Assembly: GCA_963573385.1 (NCBI GenBank)
Contig: CAUYLG010061887.1
Location: 1 to 64,000, forward strand
DNA length: 64,000 nucleotides
Source: Cacajao melanocephalus
Taxonomy: Eukaryota; Chordata; Mammalia; Primates; Pitheciidae
Reading direction: 5' to 3'
The first letter of the stretch is position 1, and each line of letters opens with the position of its first letter. The position numbers were made by a program, and so were the translations under genes. The notes under the pieces are model-generated. The model did no database searches, had not been told where the DNA came from, and saw nothing but the letters and a program-made list of their open reading frames with translations. This document shows, in pieces, positions 40,036-51,439 of this stretch.

Positions 40036-43000
40036 GTCAACATGCAATGTATACTCACAGCTCTGGAAGGGCCTTTTAACACTTACACAAAAGGTTTTGT
40101 TTTTGCATAACTCTTACACCAAAACCTGTTGCAGGTAGTCCCCCTACTTCCCTAGCAAGGACCCTCATTGTCAAACAATAGGTTTACATATTACAAGAAG
40201 GTCATCTCAGAAAGTCAAAAAAGATAATAAAATAGAGACAATCTTGCCTTTTAGAGACAATCTTGGACAACATAACTTGGACATTTTAGACATTATTCTT
40301 TGGCTGTGTGTGTCTTTTCCTCTTCACAACTGAGCAGGGCTGTTGACGCTAAAGATTTCTCACTTCTGGCACATTCCCTGAATTTTGAAATCTTTCAATT
40401 CTATCAACTTTAGAAGACCTACCCTTACAACTACCATTAGTAATTTCATTTTTCCATTTTCAACTTATCCTTACAAAACTGAGGTCCGATAATGCAAGTC
40501 AGCACTCCAGCACACGTGGCCGCACAGAGGGAGCTGGCAAGGCTGCTCAGAGTGTGCTGCTGACTGGCAGGCAGCCACAGCTCACGACTGCTCAAGAGGT
40601 TCTTTCTCAGCCACGGTACAAAAGGCCATATTCATTACAGAAAGGCAACTGGGGTGTTGATTTACCATTTATCAGAGTATAGGTTGTTCCTATGACAAAT
40701 GTTTAAAAGCAGACTGTTTGGAGTTGCTTCAGAATCTCCCTACCTCTATCCTCTCACCTCCTACCACAGGTTTATCAAATTTTGATTTCTTGCCCCTTCA
40801 CTCTCCTGGCCCCAAAGGCCCAGAATCACATTGGTGAACCCAGAGAAAATATATTCTTAGGTGGCCCCACATAAAAATGAGGAATGCATTCAGGCCCAAA
40901 AATCTCTGGTACTCAGCAACACACACACACACACCTGCATTTTACAAAGAGACCAGGACTGCATCCAGGGCCCCAAGGTTTGCACTGAATTGAGGGAAGT
41001 CAAGCTAGTCAGCACCTGCACGAGCCTGTTACTCAGAACGACAGCTCATTCTGGGTTTCCCCAAACTCTATGCCTTGTTGATGGAAAAGACTTGTCAAAC
41101 GTGCAATTAGGGCCCGAAGAATCTTTCAGATGCCTCCAGCCAGACCCTGAAGTGGAATAATACTAGTAGCACAATGGTTTCTTCCTCAACTGGGAGCAAC
41201 CTGGCCTATGGGAAACAATCAATGTGCCTCATGCACTCTATGCACATGCGTAATGTCCTTTAGGGCTAGTCCATTTGTACTTGCAGCCTTTCCCTTGAAA
41301 AACCAAATGAAATCACCCACTAGTGTATGATAAATTACACTGTTTGCTGAGAATGATGGCAAAGAAAACCTAGCCACCCCCCGCCAACTGGAAAACTGCT
41401 TGGGGCATTCTAAAGTAGCAAAACAGTATATCATACACCGGTTAAAACAATTCTTTAAGAACGCGATATGTGACCCTGCCCCGGTGGCTCCCTAGTGTAG
41501 AATACTTTCTAGTTTGTCCTTCATCAGTGGTAAGCAGGCACCAGCTGCCTACCTAGTTTATCTTGGTTCTATGAGAAAACACAGGACACCTGCTATTAAT
41601 AATAATCACCTGTTCAGAGACAATAAATACATGGGTCAGCATCTGCTCAAGACCCTCAGTCCAGAATGATGTCACCCCTTGAGGCTCTCAGCTCGGAAGG
41701 CTGCTAGCCCCCCAGATAGTCCCACTTTGCTGTTCTGTCTGGGTGTCTGCTGCTTAATGCCTTCAGCACCGCCTGGGTGGGGGTCTCTATGGCCGAGCTG
41801 GTCTCGGTACAGAGAAAAACGTGAAAATTTCCCACTGTGCCTTCTGCAAACATGGGCAGAACCACTGACAGGCCTGTTTAGGGGGCACCCTGCTACTCAG
41901 CCCTAACAAAGTGGTAACTCAGAACAGTTTGAGCAGTTTATCTACCAGCAGTTTGAAACAGAGATCAGAGACCTAGAGGCTTTCAAGAAAGGAGGGAAAG
42001 AAAGTGCCAGTCTTTAAGGGCAGTAACTTGAGGTGAAAGTTGAAGACTCAAGGCTCCAAGCTAAGTGTTCCTCTTTAGCTCCTCTTCTGCCATAAGGGCC
42101 CCATATCTCTCGGCAGAGGGAGTCAAGGCTAACAGTGGAGCCTCAGCCTCGCCTGCCCCCTGGCCTGGCAACATGCTGAGCTGATCCCCAAAGAGGAACT
42201 GCTCATTTCCAGGGCTACAGACATAATGTTTCCACTGGCCACACCTGTGCCGGGACACTTGAGGCAAGTCAGCTGGGAGTGGCAGGCCTGGCCCAGGCAC
42301 AGAAGTTGAAATTGAGACTGCCGCCATTCATTTTCTGACTGTTAAGAAAACGGGCTGTATCTCCCTTGGCAATAATTTACTCTCCCTACTTCTACTGGAA
42401 ATTAATAGATCTTGGGATGAGCATAACATGTTTATGCTTGTTTGTCCCCACTGACAGAATCTCTCTTAAAATATTTTACCAATTTCCATTTTTCACAAAG
42501 AGTGACTGCTAGATACATATTCTATTAACACTTTTTGACTGATCCTCCTTTATTTTACTTATCAAATTTGTTATCTTAAAACCTTTAAGGGGGTTCAGGG
42601 CACAAAGGAAGGTAGTAATACCCAATATCAGCAAGGGTTGGAGGAAATAGCACTTCTCCTCCTGATTATGCATGAAGTGACTGGTGTCACCTGGACCTGG
42701 ACAGTAACCCTTGGCCAATCTCATTCTCCAATGACCAGCAGAGGTTTGAAACCTGCTGCACATTATGCTTCACCCCACTGGGCCCACCAGGGGACATCAC
42801 TTCTACCTGCAGCAAGGCCTGATCAAAGCTTTACTCAGGGTGGTGCCTGAGAACTGATACTATTCAGCCAGCAACAACCTGAAGACCCCAACTGCTGTGC
42901 CCTGCCAGGGGGACTGCAGAAGGCCACTGGGCCACAGACACCACTATGGGACCACACTCACCCAAGACAAAAGAAGGAGACTTCTACTAGGCCATTTTCC

Positions 43001-44545
43001 CCTCCCAGTAACTTACAGCATGATTTCCTCCCAAAAACCATGGACAGAGCTGGGGCTCCCTCCTGCAGCCCATCTGGAGGCATACTATAATTCAACCTCA
43101 TAGGCAAATCTTCCCCCCAAAACACATTTTTCCTCATGATGATTTCTTTTCGAATCTTCCAAAGGCTGCCAATTTCTTTCTACACATCTAAATGCTTCTG
43201 CTGGCTATGCATGTCTCCACATTTTGGCTTGTTCCATTTCTCCAACATCAAATCCAGGTAGGCAGCCCCCACTGGCCTCACTCACCCATGATCATGGCCT
43301 CAGCTCAGCCTTCTGGTCCTTCTCAGCTCCTCCTCCTCTCCCTCCACATCCTCTAGTTTTTCCTCCATCAACTCAGACCCAACCCATAATGCAAGGCCCC
43401 AATCTTAGTGCTCTCTTTTACAGGACTATCCTTCCTCTCTAAACAAAAGCATCTATGTCTACACAATCTAGTAGTTAAATATCATTTTGTTCACTATTTC
43501 TAAATGTGACTTGATCCTCCTCATGAGCTCCTCAAAAGGGCAGAGTGCCCACCTTTACCACCCTGGGCATATTTAAAAACTGGACAAATACCTGATGATG
43601 TCTGCATCTGGAAGGGCTGTTACCTCTCACAACATATAAAAACGAAATGCTTAAAAAGAGCCCAGCTCTTGCTTCCCAGGGAGTCTCTCTTCCTATACCC
43701 CACTCCTGACCCCAGTCCTGGCAAACTCTGAGACTTCTGCCTGCAGACAGCCTGCATTCCAGTTCACATAAAGCATGAAACAAAGGATTTCATAACACCC
43801 CCAACCCCCTTCAGGCTCCAGCTCCAAAGCTCTTTAAGGGCACCCTGTTTAAACAAGAGGTACAGCACATTTTTGAGAAATGATGAAGCAACTTTCCATA
43901 AGAGGAAAGTAAAAATTCCCCAAGTGAAGAAAATAAAAACGCTTCTTGGAAAACAGAACAGCTTCCCTGCCAGGGCAGAGAGAAAGGATTTGACATCCAG
44001 GCTCTTCATCCTTGGCAAAGCCTGTTCTTCAGGGAACAGGAGAGATGGGGCTGCAGGGGAAAAACGGGAGGCAACTTATTATGACCAGATGTGGAACTCA
44101 GCACAGTTTTCAGAGTTGCAGGCTCAATCAAACACTTTATCTGACATTGCCCAAGGTGCCACTGGGACTCCACCCTTCTACTTTCTCTTTCTCTTAGATG
44201 CCTTGAACAACAAATGTGATTCTAAAACCTTAGGGGCAAATGCAATCACATTATAGACACACCAGAGCACTTGCTATTGAAAACAACTGCATAGTGACTC
44301 CTTCAGTGGATGGTAAAATCTTTTTGCAATAACCATAATTTTCTTTTTAATTGGGGAAAGTGTTAAATTTACATTTCATACATGTGGTTTGATTACAAGG
44401 ACTGTTTTTCTCGTATGTTCCAGAAGGCCTGGGTTCCAGGGGAGGAGACATGGGCAAAGGAGGGAACAATGAGAAAACTGGTACCATTCTGTTTGATATG
44501 CAAAGCTTATCTAATTATTCCTCATATTTTACCACTTCTTCTTTC
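40036..44545. other. Alu-free intron block
   Basis: About 4.5 kb with no Alu. A (CA)n tract at 40918-40935 and a possible L2 fragment at 43500-43600 (gagctcctcaaaagggcagagtg) are all I recognise. Candidate regulatory sequence by repeat sparsity only. Confidence 0.5.
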
Positions 44546-44550
44546 TGTTT

Positions 44551-44861
44551 TTTGTTTTTGTTTTGTTTTTGTTTTGAGACAAGGTTTCCGCTCTGTCACC
44601 CAGGATGGACTGCAGCGGCATAATCATAGCTCACTGCACCCTCAAACTCCTGGGCTCAAATAACCCTTCCACCTCAGCCTCCCAAGTAGCTGGGATTGCA
44701 GGCATGCATTATTATGCATGGCTAAATTTTAGAAATTTTTTTTTGCAGAGATGGGGCCTCACTGTATTGCCCACGCTGGTCTTGAATTCCTGGCCTCAAG
44801 TGATCTTCCCACCTTGGCCTCCCAAAGCGCTAGGATCCAAGTGTGAACCACTCCTCCAGGC
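44551..44861 (-). mobile_element. Old Alu
   Basis: Reverse J-like Alu after a (TTTTG)n start, ending cactcctccaggcc; approximate flanks cctcatatttta / cccatatttca. Confidence 0.92.
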
Positions 44862-46055
44862 CCATATTTCATTTCTCAAACTACTACTGATCAAGCATTA
44901 CAGCAACATTAGCAGTACTCTTCAAGTATGAAGACAAGCATCACCCACAAAGGAAACTTCTCTCAGATCCATGTCTGTTATGAAAACATCTTTCAATAAC
45001 ATTTAGCACAGTATTTAACACAGTAACCCGGCATTTGTGAGTGTTCAGACCCCACTTCTTTAGCTGTAAGCCCTTTTCATGAACTTGAGCATTCACATCC
45101 ACCTAGCCTGTTTGCAACAGACTAAAAGGCAGCGTGCAACAGATCCAATCCTACCTTTGCCATGATCACAGCAATGTGAGCCAAATAAATAATTTTCTCC
45201 CCTTTTACTGTCTTACTTTCCCCATCTTCATAGCAACCATTCTCAAGAACTAATTAAACGGCTATAAACAAGTTGCCAAAGAAAGTCAACTCTTTCAGAT
45301 GTAACAATGACATGAAGATTCTTCTAATCAAAGTCTCCCACTTCAGATCCCCCTATGGACCCTCCCCCTTCCAAACCACCTCGACCTTCCTATTGCAGGC
45401 CACTTACGTCAGCAATCTTCCAAGAAGAAGGAGCCCCCTTTTCTACGTATCTATGTGGATTTCTGCCATAAAGCTCTTTCAGAAAATATAAGTTAATCTG
45501 CTTAATTTACATGTCTAACAGATTTCCAGGGTTTATGAAGTTTTATTTTTTTTAGGCTGCTAAAGCGGAGGCAAGAGGCTAGGCGTGACTAAATGGGAAA
45601 AACAGAGCACCATCCAGAATTATTCTCCTGAGCAGGACCTTTCTGCAGGCAGCATTAATGCATACACATATTTCATGTACCATTTTTTAAAAGTGCCAGA
45701 TGTCAATTTACTATTTTTTCAAAATGTGCAATAAGTAAATTGGTGGTAGCAACGGGCGGTGGTGAGGGCCTAGGTATTGCCATCAGACTGTTCAGTGCAT
45801 TCCCTCCCTGCAGGCAAGGTATGCCAGAAGACAATTTATTAGGATATCAACATCAGCTCTTAAACACAAAAAAGGAATCTTCCCTTTTTTGTAGCTACTG
45901 AAGAATTAGGCTGCAGAACAACTGGGGCCAACTCTGTAAACAAAATTTAGGAGTAATACATTTCTGGGGAAGGGATGGAGATGTATAATCTCCATCTTTG
46001 TTAGCTTCCCCTAACAAAGCTACAAGTGCAACAAAGACCAAGATAACTTTGCTGA
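44862..46055. other. Unassigned intron sequence
   Basis: No repeat or exon recognised. Confidence 0.5.
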
Positions 46056-46059
46056 GTCT

Positions 46060-46560
46060 TCATTTTGACTGGCAAGGCTATCAGTGGGAAGGCTAAAGGA
46101 AATCATCCTCTCAGAATTAATACTTGTTGAGTTTTGTGGGGTCTGAGAGATAAAAAGAATCTCCTCCAGCAGACAAAGGGGGAACAATATTTGAGTTGGA
46201 GGAAACAGCATAAGCAAGGCTTTGGGGGCACATACCACAGTGTACTAAGAAAATGAATAAAAATGAGATGCCTGGTGAGATTCCAGGACAGAGGATAGGA
46301 TACAGAAGGGACTGGCAAAAAAGCTGAAAGCACAGATAAGGGTTATATTGCTAAGAATAATGGACCTTACCATAAATCTATGGGACCCTGAGTTTGTTTT
46401 CTTTTAAGAGAAGAAGTAGCATCATGCCAAGTGTGAGATTCTGAGAGTTACTCTGGCAGGGTAGAAGACAGATTTGTGGAAAGAGGGGTAAGAAAGACAT
46501 TGGAGACAGGAAAACCAATAAGAGCCTGGTGAGAGATGATGGAGTCTTGCATGTCAGCAA
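46060..46560 (-). mobile_element. L2-like fragment
   Basis: Same antisense old repeat type as at 26280-26740: ggaaacagcataagcaaggctttgggggcacataccac, aataagagcctggtgagagatgatgg. Family tentative. Confidence 0.4.
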
Positions 46561-46712
46561 TGCAATTTTTTTTTCTTAGACGGGGCCATTGTTTATATCC
46601 TTGACTACAGTTAACCAGCTAGCTGCCTACACACCTTCCCACCCCAGCACAAACACAACCAAGAGTAAGAGCACTGGTGCCTCGACAGAAACTCAAGTAT
46701 CCAGTGGAAACA

Positions 46713-46732
46713 GGGGTATGGGGGTTAGGGGG
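46713..46732 (+). other. G-rich tract with three long G-runs
   Basis: G4, G5 and G5 runs separated by three-base loops (TAT, TTA), within 20 bp. It could fold as a quadruplex of two layers, or of three with another run; the plus strand is the template strand of SUSD6. Confidence 0.6.
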
Positions 46733-47205
46733 TGCAGAGAGGTATTTTGCTTCCAGAATCCCTGTCACTGGTGGGTTCTGGGTCTCTGAACAGCAAACTG
46801 CAAAGCCAACCAGCCCACGGATCCAAAATGAGAGTGTACACCATTCTCAAGGAGAGACTGCTGTACTCTGCAAAATGCTAGGAGGCTCTCTTGAACAAAA
46901 GGAATCAGAAGAAAGCAGCTAAATCCCTATTCTCACATACTGCCCTCCCAAAAACTTCTATTCAGATAGGGAAGATGTTCATTCAGGCCATATAAGTGTT
47001 TCTGAGAAGGCATAAAATTAAAAACTATTCCTAGTGGCTGAAGGGCCTGGGAATTGGCAGACACCACCCATAAAAATACATTCCAAAACTTCTACAAGAA
47101 AATATAAAAGTCCATCTTTATGAAATTTGGATGGGAAAGAATTTCTTAAGCAAAAAACATTCCAGAAAGGAAAAAAATATTTAAAAAATCGTCAGAGTAA
47201 AGTAA

Positions 47206-47761
47206 CAGTGGTTCTCAAACTCTTTGCTTTCAGGTCCCTTTATACCAGGGGTGTCCAATCTTTTGGCTTCCCTGGGCCACACTGGAAGAAGAACTGTCTT
47301 GGGCCACACATAAAATACACTAACAACAGCTGATGAGCTTTAAAAAAAAAAAAAAAAAGCAAAATACACTCATATTTTAAGAAAGTTTATGAATTTGTGT
47401 TGGGCCACATGCAGCCCATGGGCCATGGGTTGAACAAGCTTGCTTTACATTATTAAAACTTACTGAAGATGCCCAAAAAATTTATGTGTTACACCTATCA
47501 ATATTACCATATTTGAAAATAAAACTAAAAAATTTAAATACGTATAATTCATTTGAAAAATAACAATAAAACCATGGATGTTAACATCGATGATCACAAC
47601 ATATGCCATATAGCTTTCGTAAACTCAACTATTCATGTGTGAAACAATGAGAGCAAAAAAGGCAGACAGGATCTCAATATGCAATATAGCATCTTAATAT
47701 GAAAAAAGTTTCAACGCTGTCAATCTCCCAAGAGGATCTCAAAGGTCCTTGAGAACCACTG
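47206..47761 (+). mobile_element. Old hAT element hosting another hAT
   Basis: Outer ends cagtggttctcaaactc (47206) and gtccttgagaaccactg (to 47761) are mutual inverted repeats of the hAT-Charlie type. The interior is AT-rich and diverged and is split by the element at 47246-47442. Confidence 0.75.
47246..47442 (+). mobile_element. MER1-like hAT-Charlie element
   Basis: caggggtgtccaatcttttgg ... ggttgaacaagcttg, a non-autonomous hAT. Flanks ctttatac (47238-47245) and ctttacat (47443-47450) agree at 6 of 8 and fit the hAT nTnnnnAn preference. It contains an A-run at 47342-47358. Confidence 0.85.
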
Positions 47762-47789
47762 CCATAAGAAAAGTTTGAATAAACTACAA

Positions 47790-48960
47790 ATTGGGAGAAG
47801 ACAATCAAGGGAATACAAAATTAAAGCCATAAAGAGATTCCATTTCACGCCCATCAAACTGGCAAAAATTAATACCTAACAATACCAGTTGTAAAGCATG
47901 TGGAGATATAAGAATTTTCTTATACATCAGTAGTGGTGTAAACTGGCACAACTACTGTGAAGAACAATATACAGAAAGTTGCATTTCCAACAATCTAGCA
48001 ACTCCACTGCCAGGTGTAGATATCAGAGAAATTCCACACACATGCTTAGGACACATGTACAAGGATGTTCCTTGTAGCATTTTTTTTAAACAACTTTTTT
48101 CCTTTTGTTAACTCTTTTTCTTTCTCTGAGATACGGTCTTGCTCTGTTGCCCAGGCTGGAGGGCAGTGGTGCATTCAGGGCTCACTGCAGCCTTGGCCTC
48201 CTGGACTCAAGTGACCCTCCCACCTCACTCTCCCGAAAAGCTGGGATTAAAGGTATGTGCCACCATGCCTAGCTAATTTTTGTATTTTTGTAGAGACAGG
48301 GTTTTGCCATGTTGGCCAGGCTGGTCTCAAACTCCTGGGCTCAAGCCATCTGCCTGCCTTGGCCTCCTAAAGTGCTAGGATTACAGGTGTGAGCCATCCC
48401 GCCCAGCCACACCATTGTTTTTAACAGTGAAAAACAGTCACCCACAGATCCATCAGTGAAAGAATGGGTATAAATGTTTTATTAATACAATTAGACTGTT
48501 ACATATTATCACTGTAAATAATAATTGCAACTTATAATTTACAACTATAATTTGTAATCAATAATTATAAATTATCATGTTACAATATGCATTACATTAA
48601 CACAATGGAATGCTATACTGCAGGTAAAAGAAATGTACTAACACAACCAAATGTCAAAAGCAATATTGCGTGAAAAAAAGTATACTATGGAAGGTTACTT
48701 TTTTTTTTTAAAGAGAGTCCCCAGATCTGTTCCGTCCAAACACTGCTGAAGCAGGAGACAGATCTGCAGGAACACCGAATGCGCTACACATTTTTAAACA
48801 TGTAAAACAATATTCTGTATTAAAAATACATGTTTAAGTATCTAAAACCAGAAATGGCTGGAAGGATGCACATCAACTTAGAATACGGGTCATCTCTGGA
48901 GGAAAAGGTCTGATGCAAGTATGGCAAAATATTAAATCTGGGAGGCAAATATCCATGTGT
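47790..48960 (+). mobile_element. Old L1 3' UTR, interrupted by Alu
   Basis: Forward old L1: attccatttcacgcccatcaaactggcaaaaatt, acatcagtagtggtgtaaactggcac, ctagcaactccactgccaggtg; after the Alu, cacagatccatcagtgaaagaatgggtataaatg and acacaatggaatgctatactgcag. AT-rich palindromic patch near 48515-48590. Confidence 0.75.
48111..48408 (-). mobile_element. Alu inside L1
   Basis: Reverse Alu from tttctctgagatacggtcttgc to gagccatcccgcccagcc. Confidence 0.94.
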
Positions 48961-49905
48961 GATTACATTGGTCTCTATTTTTTAAGGTTTGAAATTTTTC
49001 ATTAAAAAACTAAAAATTAGGTAAAATATTTACAGTAAAACATATTACACATTTATAAGTGTTAATTCTTTTCATCTACAGTAGTTTTACAATGCCTCCA
49101 ACCTAAGGCACAGCACTTCTTAACAGAGTATTTGGTAACTTGGTGATTGTTTTATAATCTTTATAACCACCCTAGGTACCATTTGGTCACAAAATACAGA
49201 AATAAATTATTAGATTCATCAAGACTGCTAAATCTTCTGGCAGACCTGTTTCTACTCACCTGCTGATTGACCATGCTGCTGCTGCCACCCATCCCACCCA
49301 CTCCCCTCTGCAAACCAGTCATCTGAAAGCTAAGCTACCAAACAGGATCTGTAAAAACACTTCTCTTAACAGAGTAACATGAGTAACTCTGAGCAAGCCT
49401 AGCACTTTGTTTCAAAGGTACTCAAACTCAGTGGGTCTCCCCACCTACCTTCACATCAAGCTGGAAGACAAACTGACCTAGGTGCTGTCAGAGTCAACTT
49501 ACACCATTTATCATCCCACTCTCCCCATTCCTCCTTTGTTTCATCCTAAATGCTTAGTCCTCTTCTCTCAAGTAGGACCTCTATGATATAAAAATCTAGG
49601 TCCTCAGTTCCTAATGCTTTCTGCAACACTAACGTCACCAGAACACCCTTGGGTTATGGTGTTTCTCAAAGCCTGGGCCACCTCACCATCTGCAACATGA
49701 TGATGGGGGCAGCTGGTTGAACAAACAATTCCTGCCTCCGGAAAGGAACAAATGACATCTATACCTTTGGGTTCTTCACACAGAACTGAGAGGCTAGGGA
49801 ACTTTGTTACATTACCAACAAACTTTTAAAGAATGCAGATTGCTGGGTTGTACGGAGATCCACTGAATGATTCTTTGTGGACAAATATATATGGAAATCT
49901 GATTT
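48961..49905. other. Unassigned intron sequence
   Basis: The first part may continue the L1 tail (tttgaaatttttcattaaaaaac); the rest is unassigned. Confidence 0.45.
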
Positions 49906-49920
49906 TAAAAGCACAGTAAA

Positions 49921-50240
49921 GGTTGTGGGCAGTGGCTCACACCTGTAATCCCAGCACTCTGGGAGGCTAAGGCGTGAGGACTAGGAGTTCAAGACCCACC
50001 TGGGCAACATAGTAAGATACCATCTCTAAAAAACAATTAAAAAAATTTTTTTTAAATTAAAACAGCCAGGCATGGTGGCCTGCACCTGTAGTCCCAGCAA
50101 CCCAGGAGGCTGAGGTAGGAAGACTGCTTTAGCCCAGGAGGTAGAGGCTGCAATGTGCTGTGATTGCCCACCACACTCCAATCTCAGAAAGAGAGCAAGA
50201 CCCTGCCTCAAAAAGAAAAAAAAAGAAAAGAAAAGAAAAA
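49921..50240 (+). mobile_element. Alu with target-site duplication
   Basis: Forward Alu with (AAAAG)n tail; flanks gcacagtaaa (49911-49920) and tcacagtaaa (50241-50250). Confidence 0.95.
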
Positions 50241-50250
50241 TCACAGTAAA

Positions 50251-51138
50251 GTTGGAGGAGCATCACCTCAGAGGACACTGGTTTTCTAAGTCTGAAGGAG
50301 GAAACAAATCTCACCACCTTCTTTGTAACCCAGAGTCTGAGGTAGTCAAATAAGAACCAAACTGCTTGTTGGAAATAGATGCTCAGTGCAGCAAAGAAAA
50401 ATTAGCACTGAGACAAAAGATCTTTCAGCAACGCAATTTTTACTTTCTGGACTGCAGGAAGGGTACCCTCACTAGCCATCATGCCATGAGAGTACAATGA
50501 ACAAAGGAAAACACAAAAATTTATCCCTTACACATTTGGGGTTGTCCTTACTGCTGTGTCTGATCTCCGTTGTCTGGAGTCAGACCTCATAATCTAAACT
50601 AAAACCCAACTGGCCAACAACTCAAAACTTTTCTAAACAGGTAAAAGCAATGGAGAGTTGGGACATGCCCGTGAGCACATCCAGCACAGATATCTTGGTT
50701 AAAGTACAAGGTCACAGAACATACTATGTGCCTGTAAGCATGGCATGTTTAACAGCTATACTGGATAGGGCTTAACAAAGTTGACAAGAAACGAAACTTT
50801 AAAAAGGAACTTTTCTACTTCCCACACTCCTCCTTAGCTCTCCCTTGGTTTGAGTCTTGCCTTTCCACCATGCCCAGTTCAAGTCTTGACTCTTCTGGAG
50901 GCATCCCTAGACAGATGTCAGGGTTAATTCCCTTCTTTCTAATAGCATTCAGTACCTGAATCACTGAAGGGGAACTAAGATGTACTCTGTCTTATCTTTT
51001 TCCCCCAATTAAACTGTGAGACTCTGACTTCCCGGCAGAAGACCCAGTGCATACATAACGATTTCTTAACACTTAAGTGGTTGAAGTCATAATAAAGACA
51101 ATGGCATGGGAAATCAGTGTTAAAAACAATGCTCTACA
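50251..51138. other. Unassigned intron sequence
   Basis: No element recognised. Confidence 0.5.
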
Positions 51139-51262
51139 AAAAGCAGTGCCTCCCGCCTGTAATTCCAGCCACTCAGGTGGGAGGATGGCTTCAGGCCAAG
51201 AGTTCGAGAGCAGCCCAGACAACACTGTGAAACCCATCTCTAAAACTAATAACAATATTAAA
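51139..51262 (+). mobile_element. Alu monomer fragment
   Basis: Diverged forward fragment: tgcctcccgcctgtaattccagccactcagg, gagttcgagagcagcccagacaac, gaaacccatctctaaaa. It is a free or fused left arm. Confidence 0.85.
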
Positions 51263-51279
51263 CAAAAAGTATTTGATTT

Positions 51280-51380
51280 GTAATGGGAAGACCTAGGCTG
51301 AATCCCAGCTTTGTCCTTTACTCGCTGTGACAGGTTTACTGTGAGGACAATATGACATGATAGACAAAGTGTTTTTATAT
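51280..51380 (+). mobile_element. MIR fragment
   Basis: Forward MIR start: gacctaggctgaatcccagctttgtcctttactcgctgtgac. Confidence 0.6.
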
Positions 51381-51439
51381 CTCATCAACTGCCAATAGTG
51401 ATGAACTGTTACAGCTATTGCTACCTGTTATTTATCCGA

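Noticed and set aside
50659..50668. p53 half-site-like decamers (here and at 2631 and 55525)
   Set aside because: SUSD6 is known to be p53-responsive, but these are lone half-sites with no adjacent second half and occur by chance at this density.
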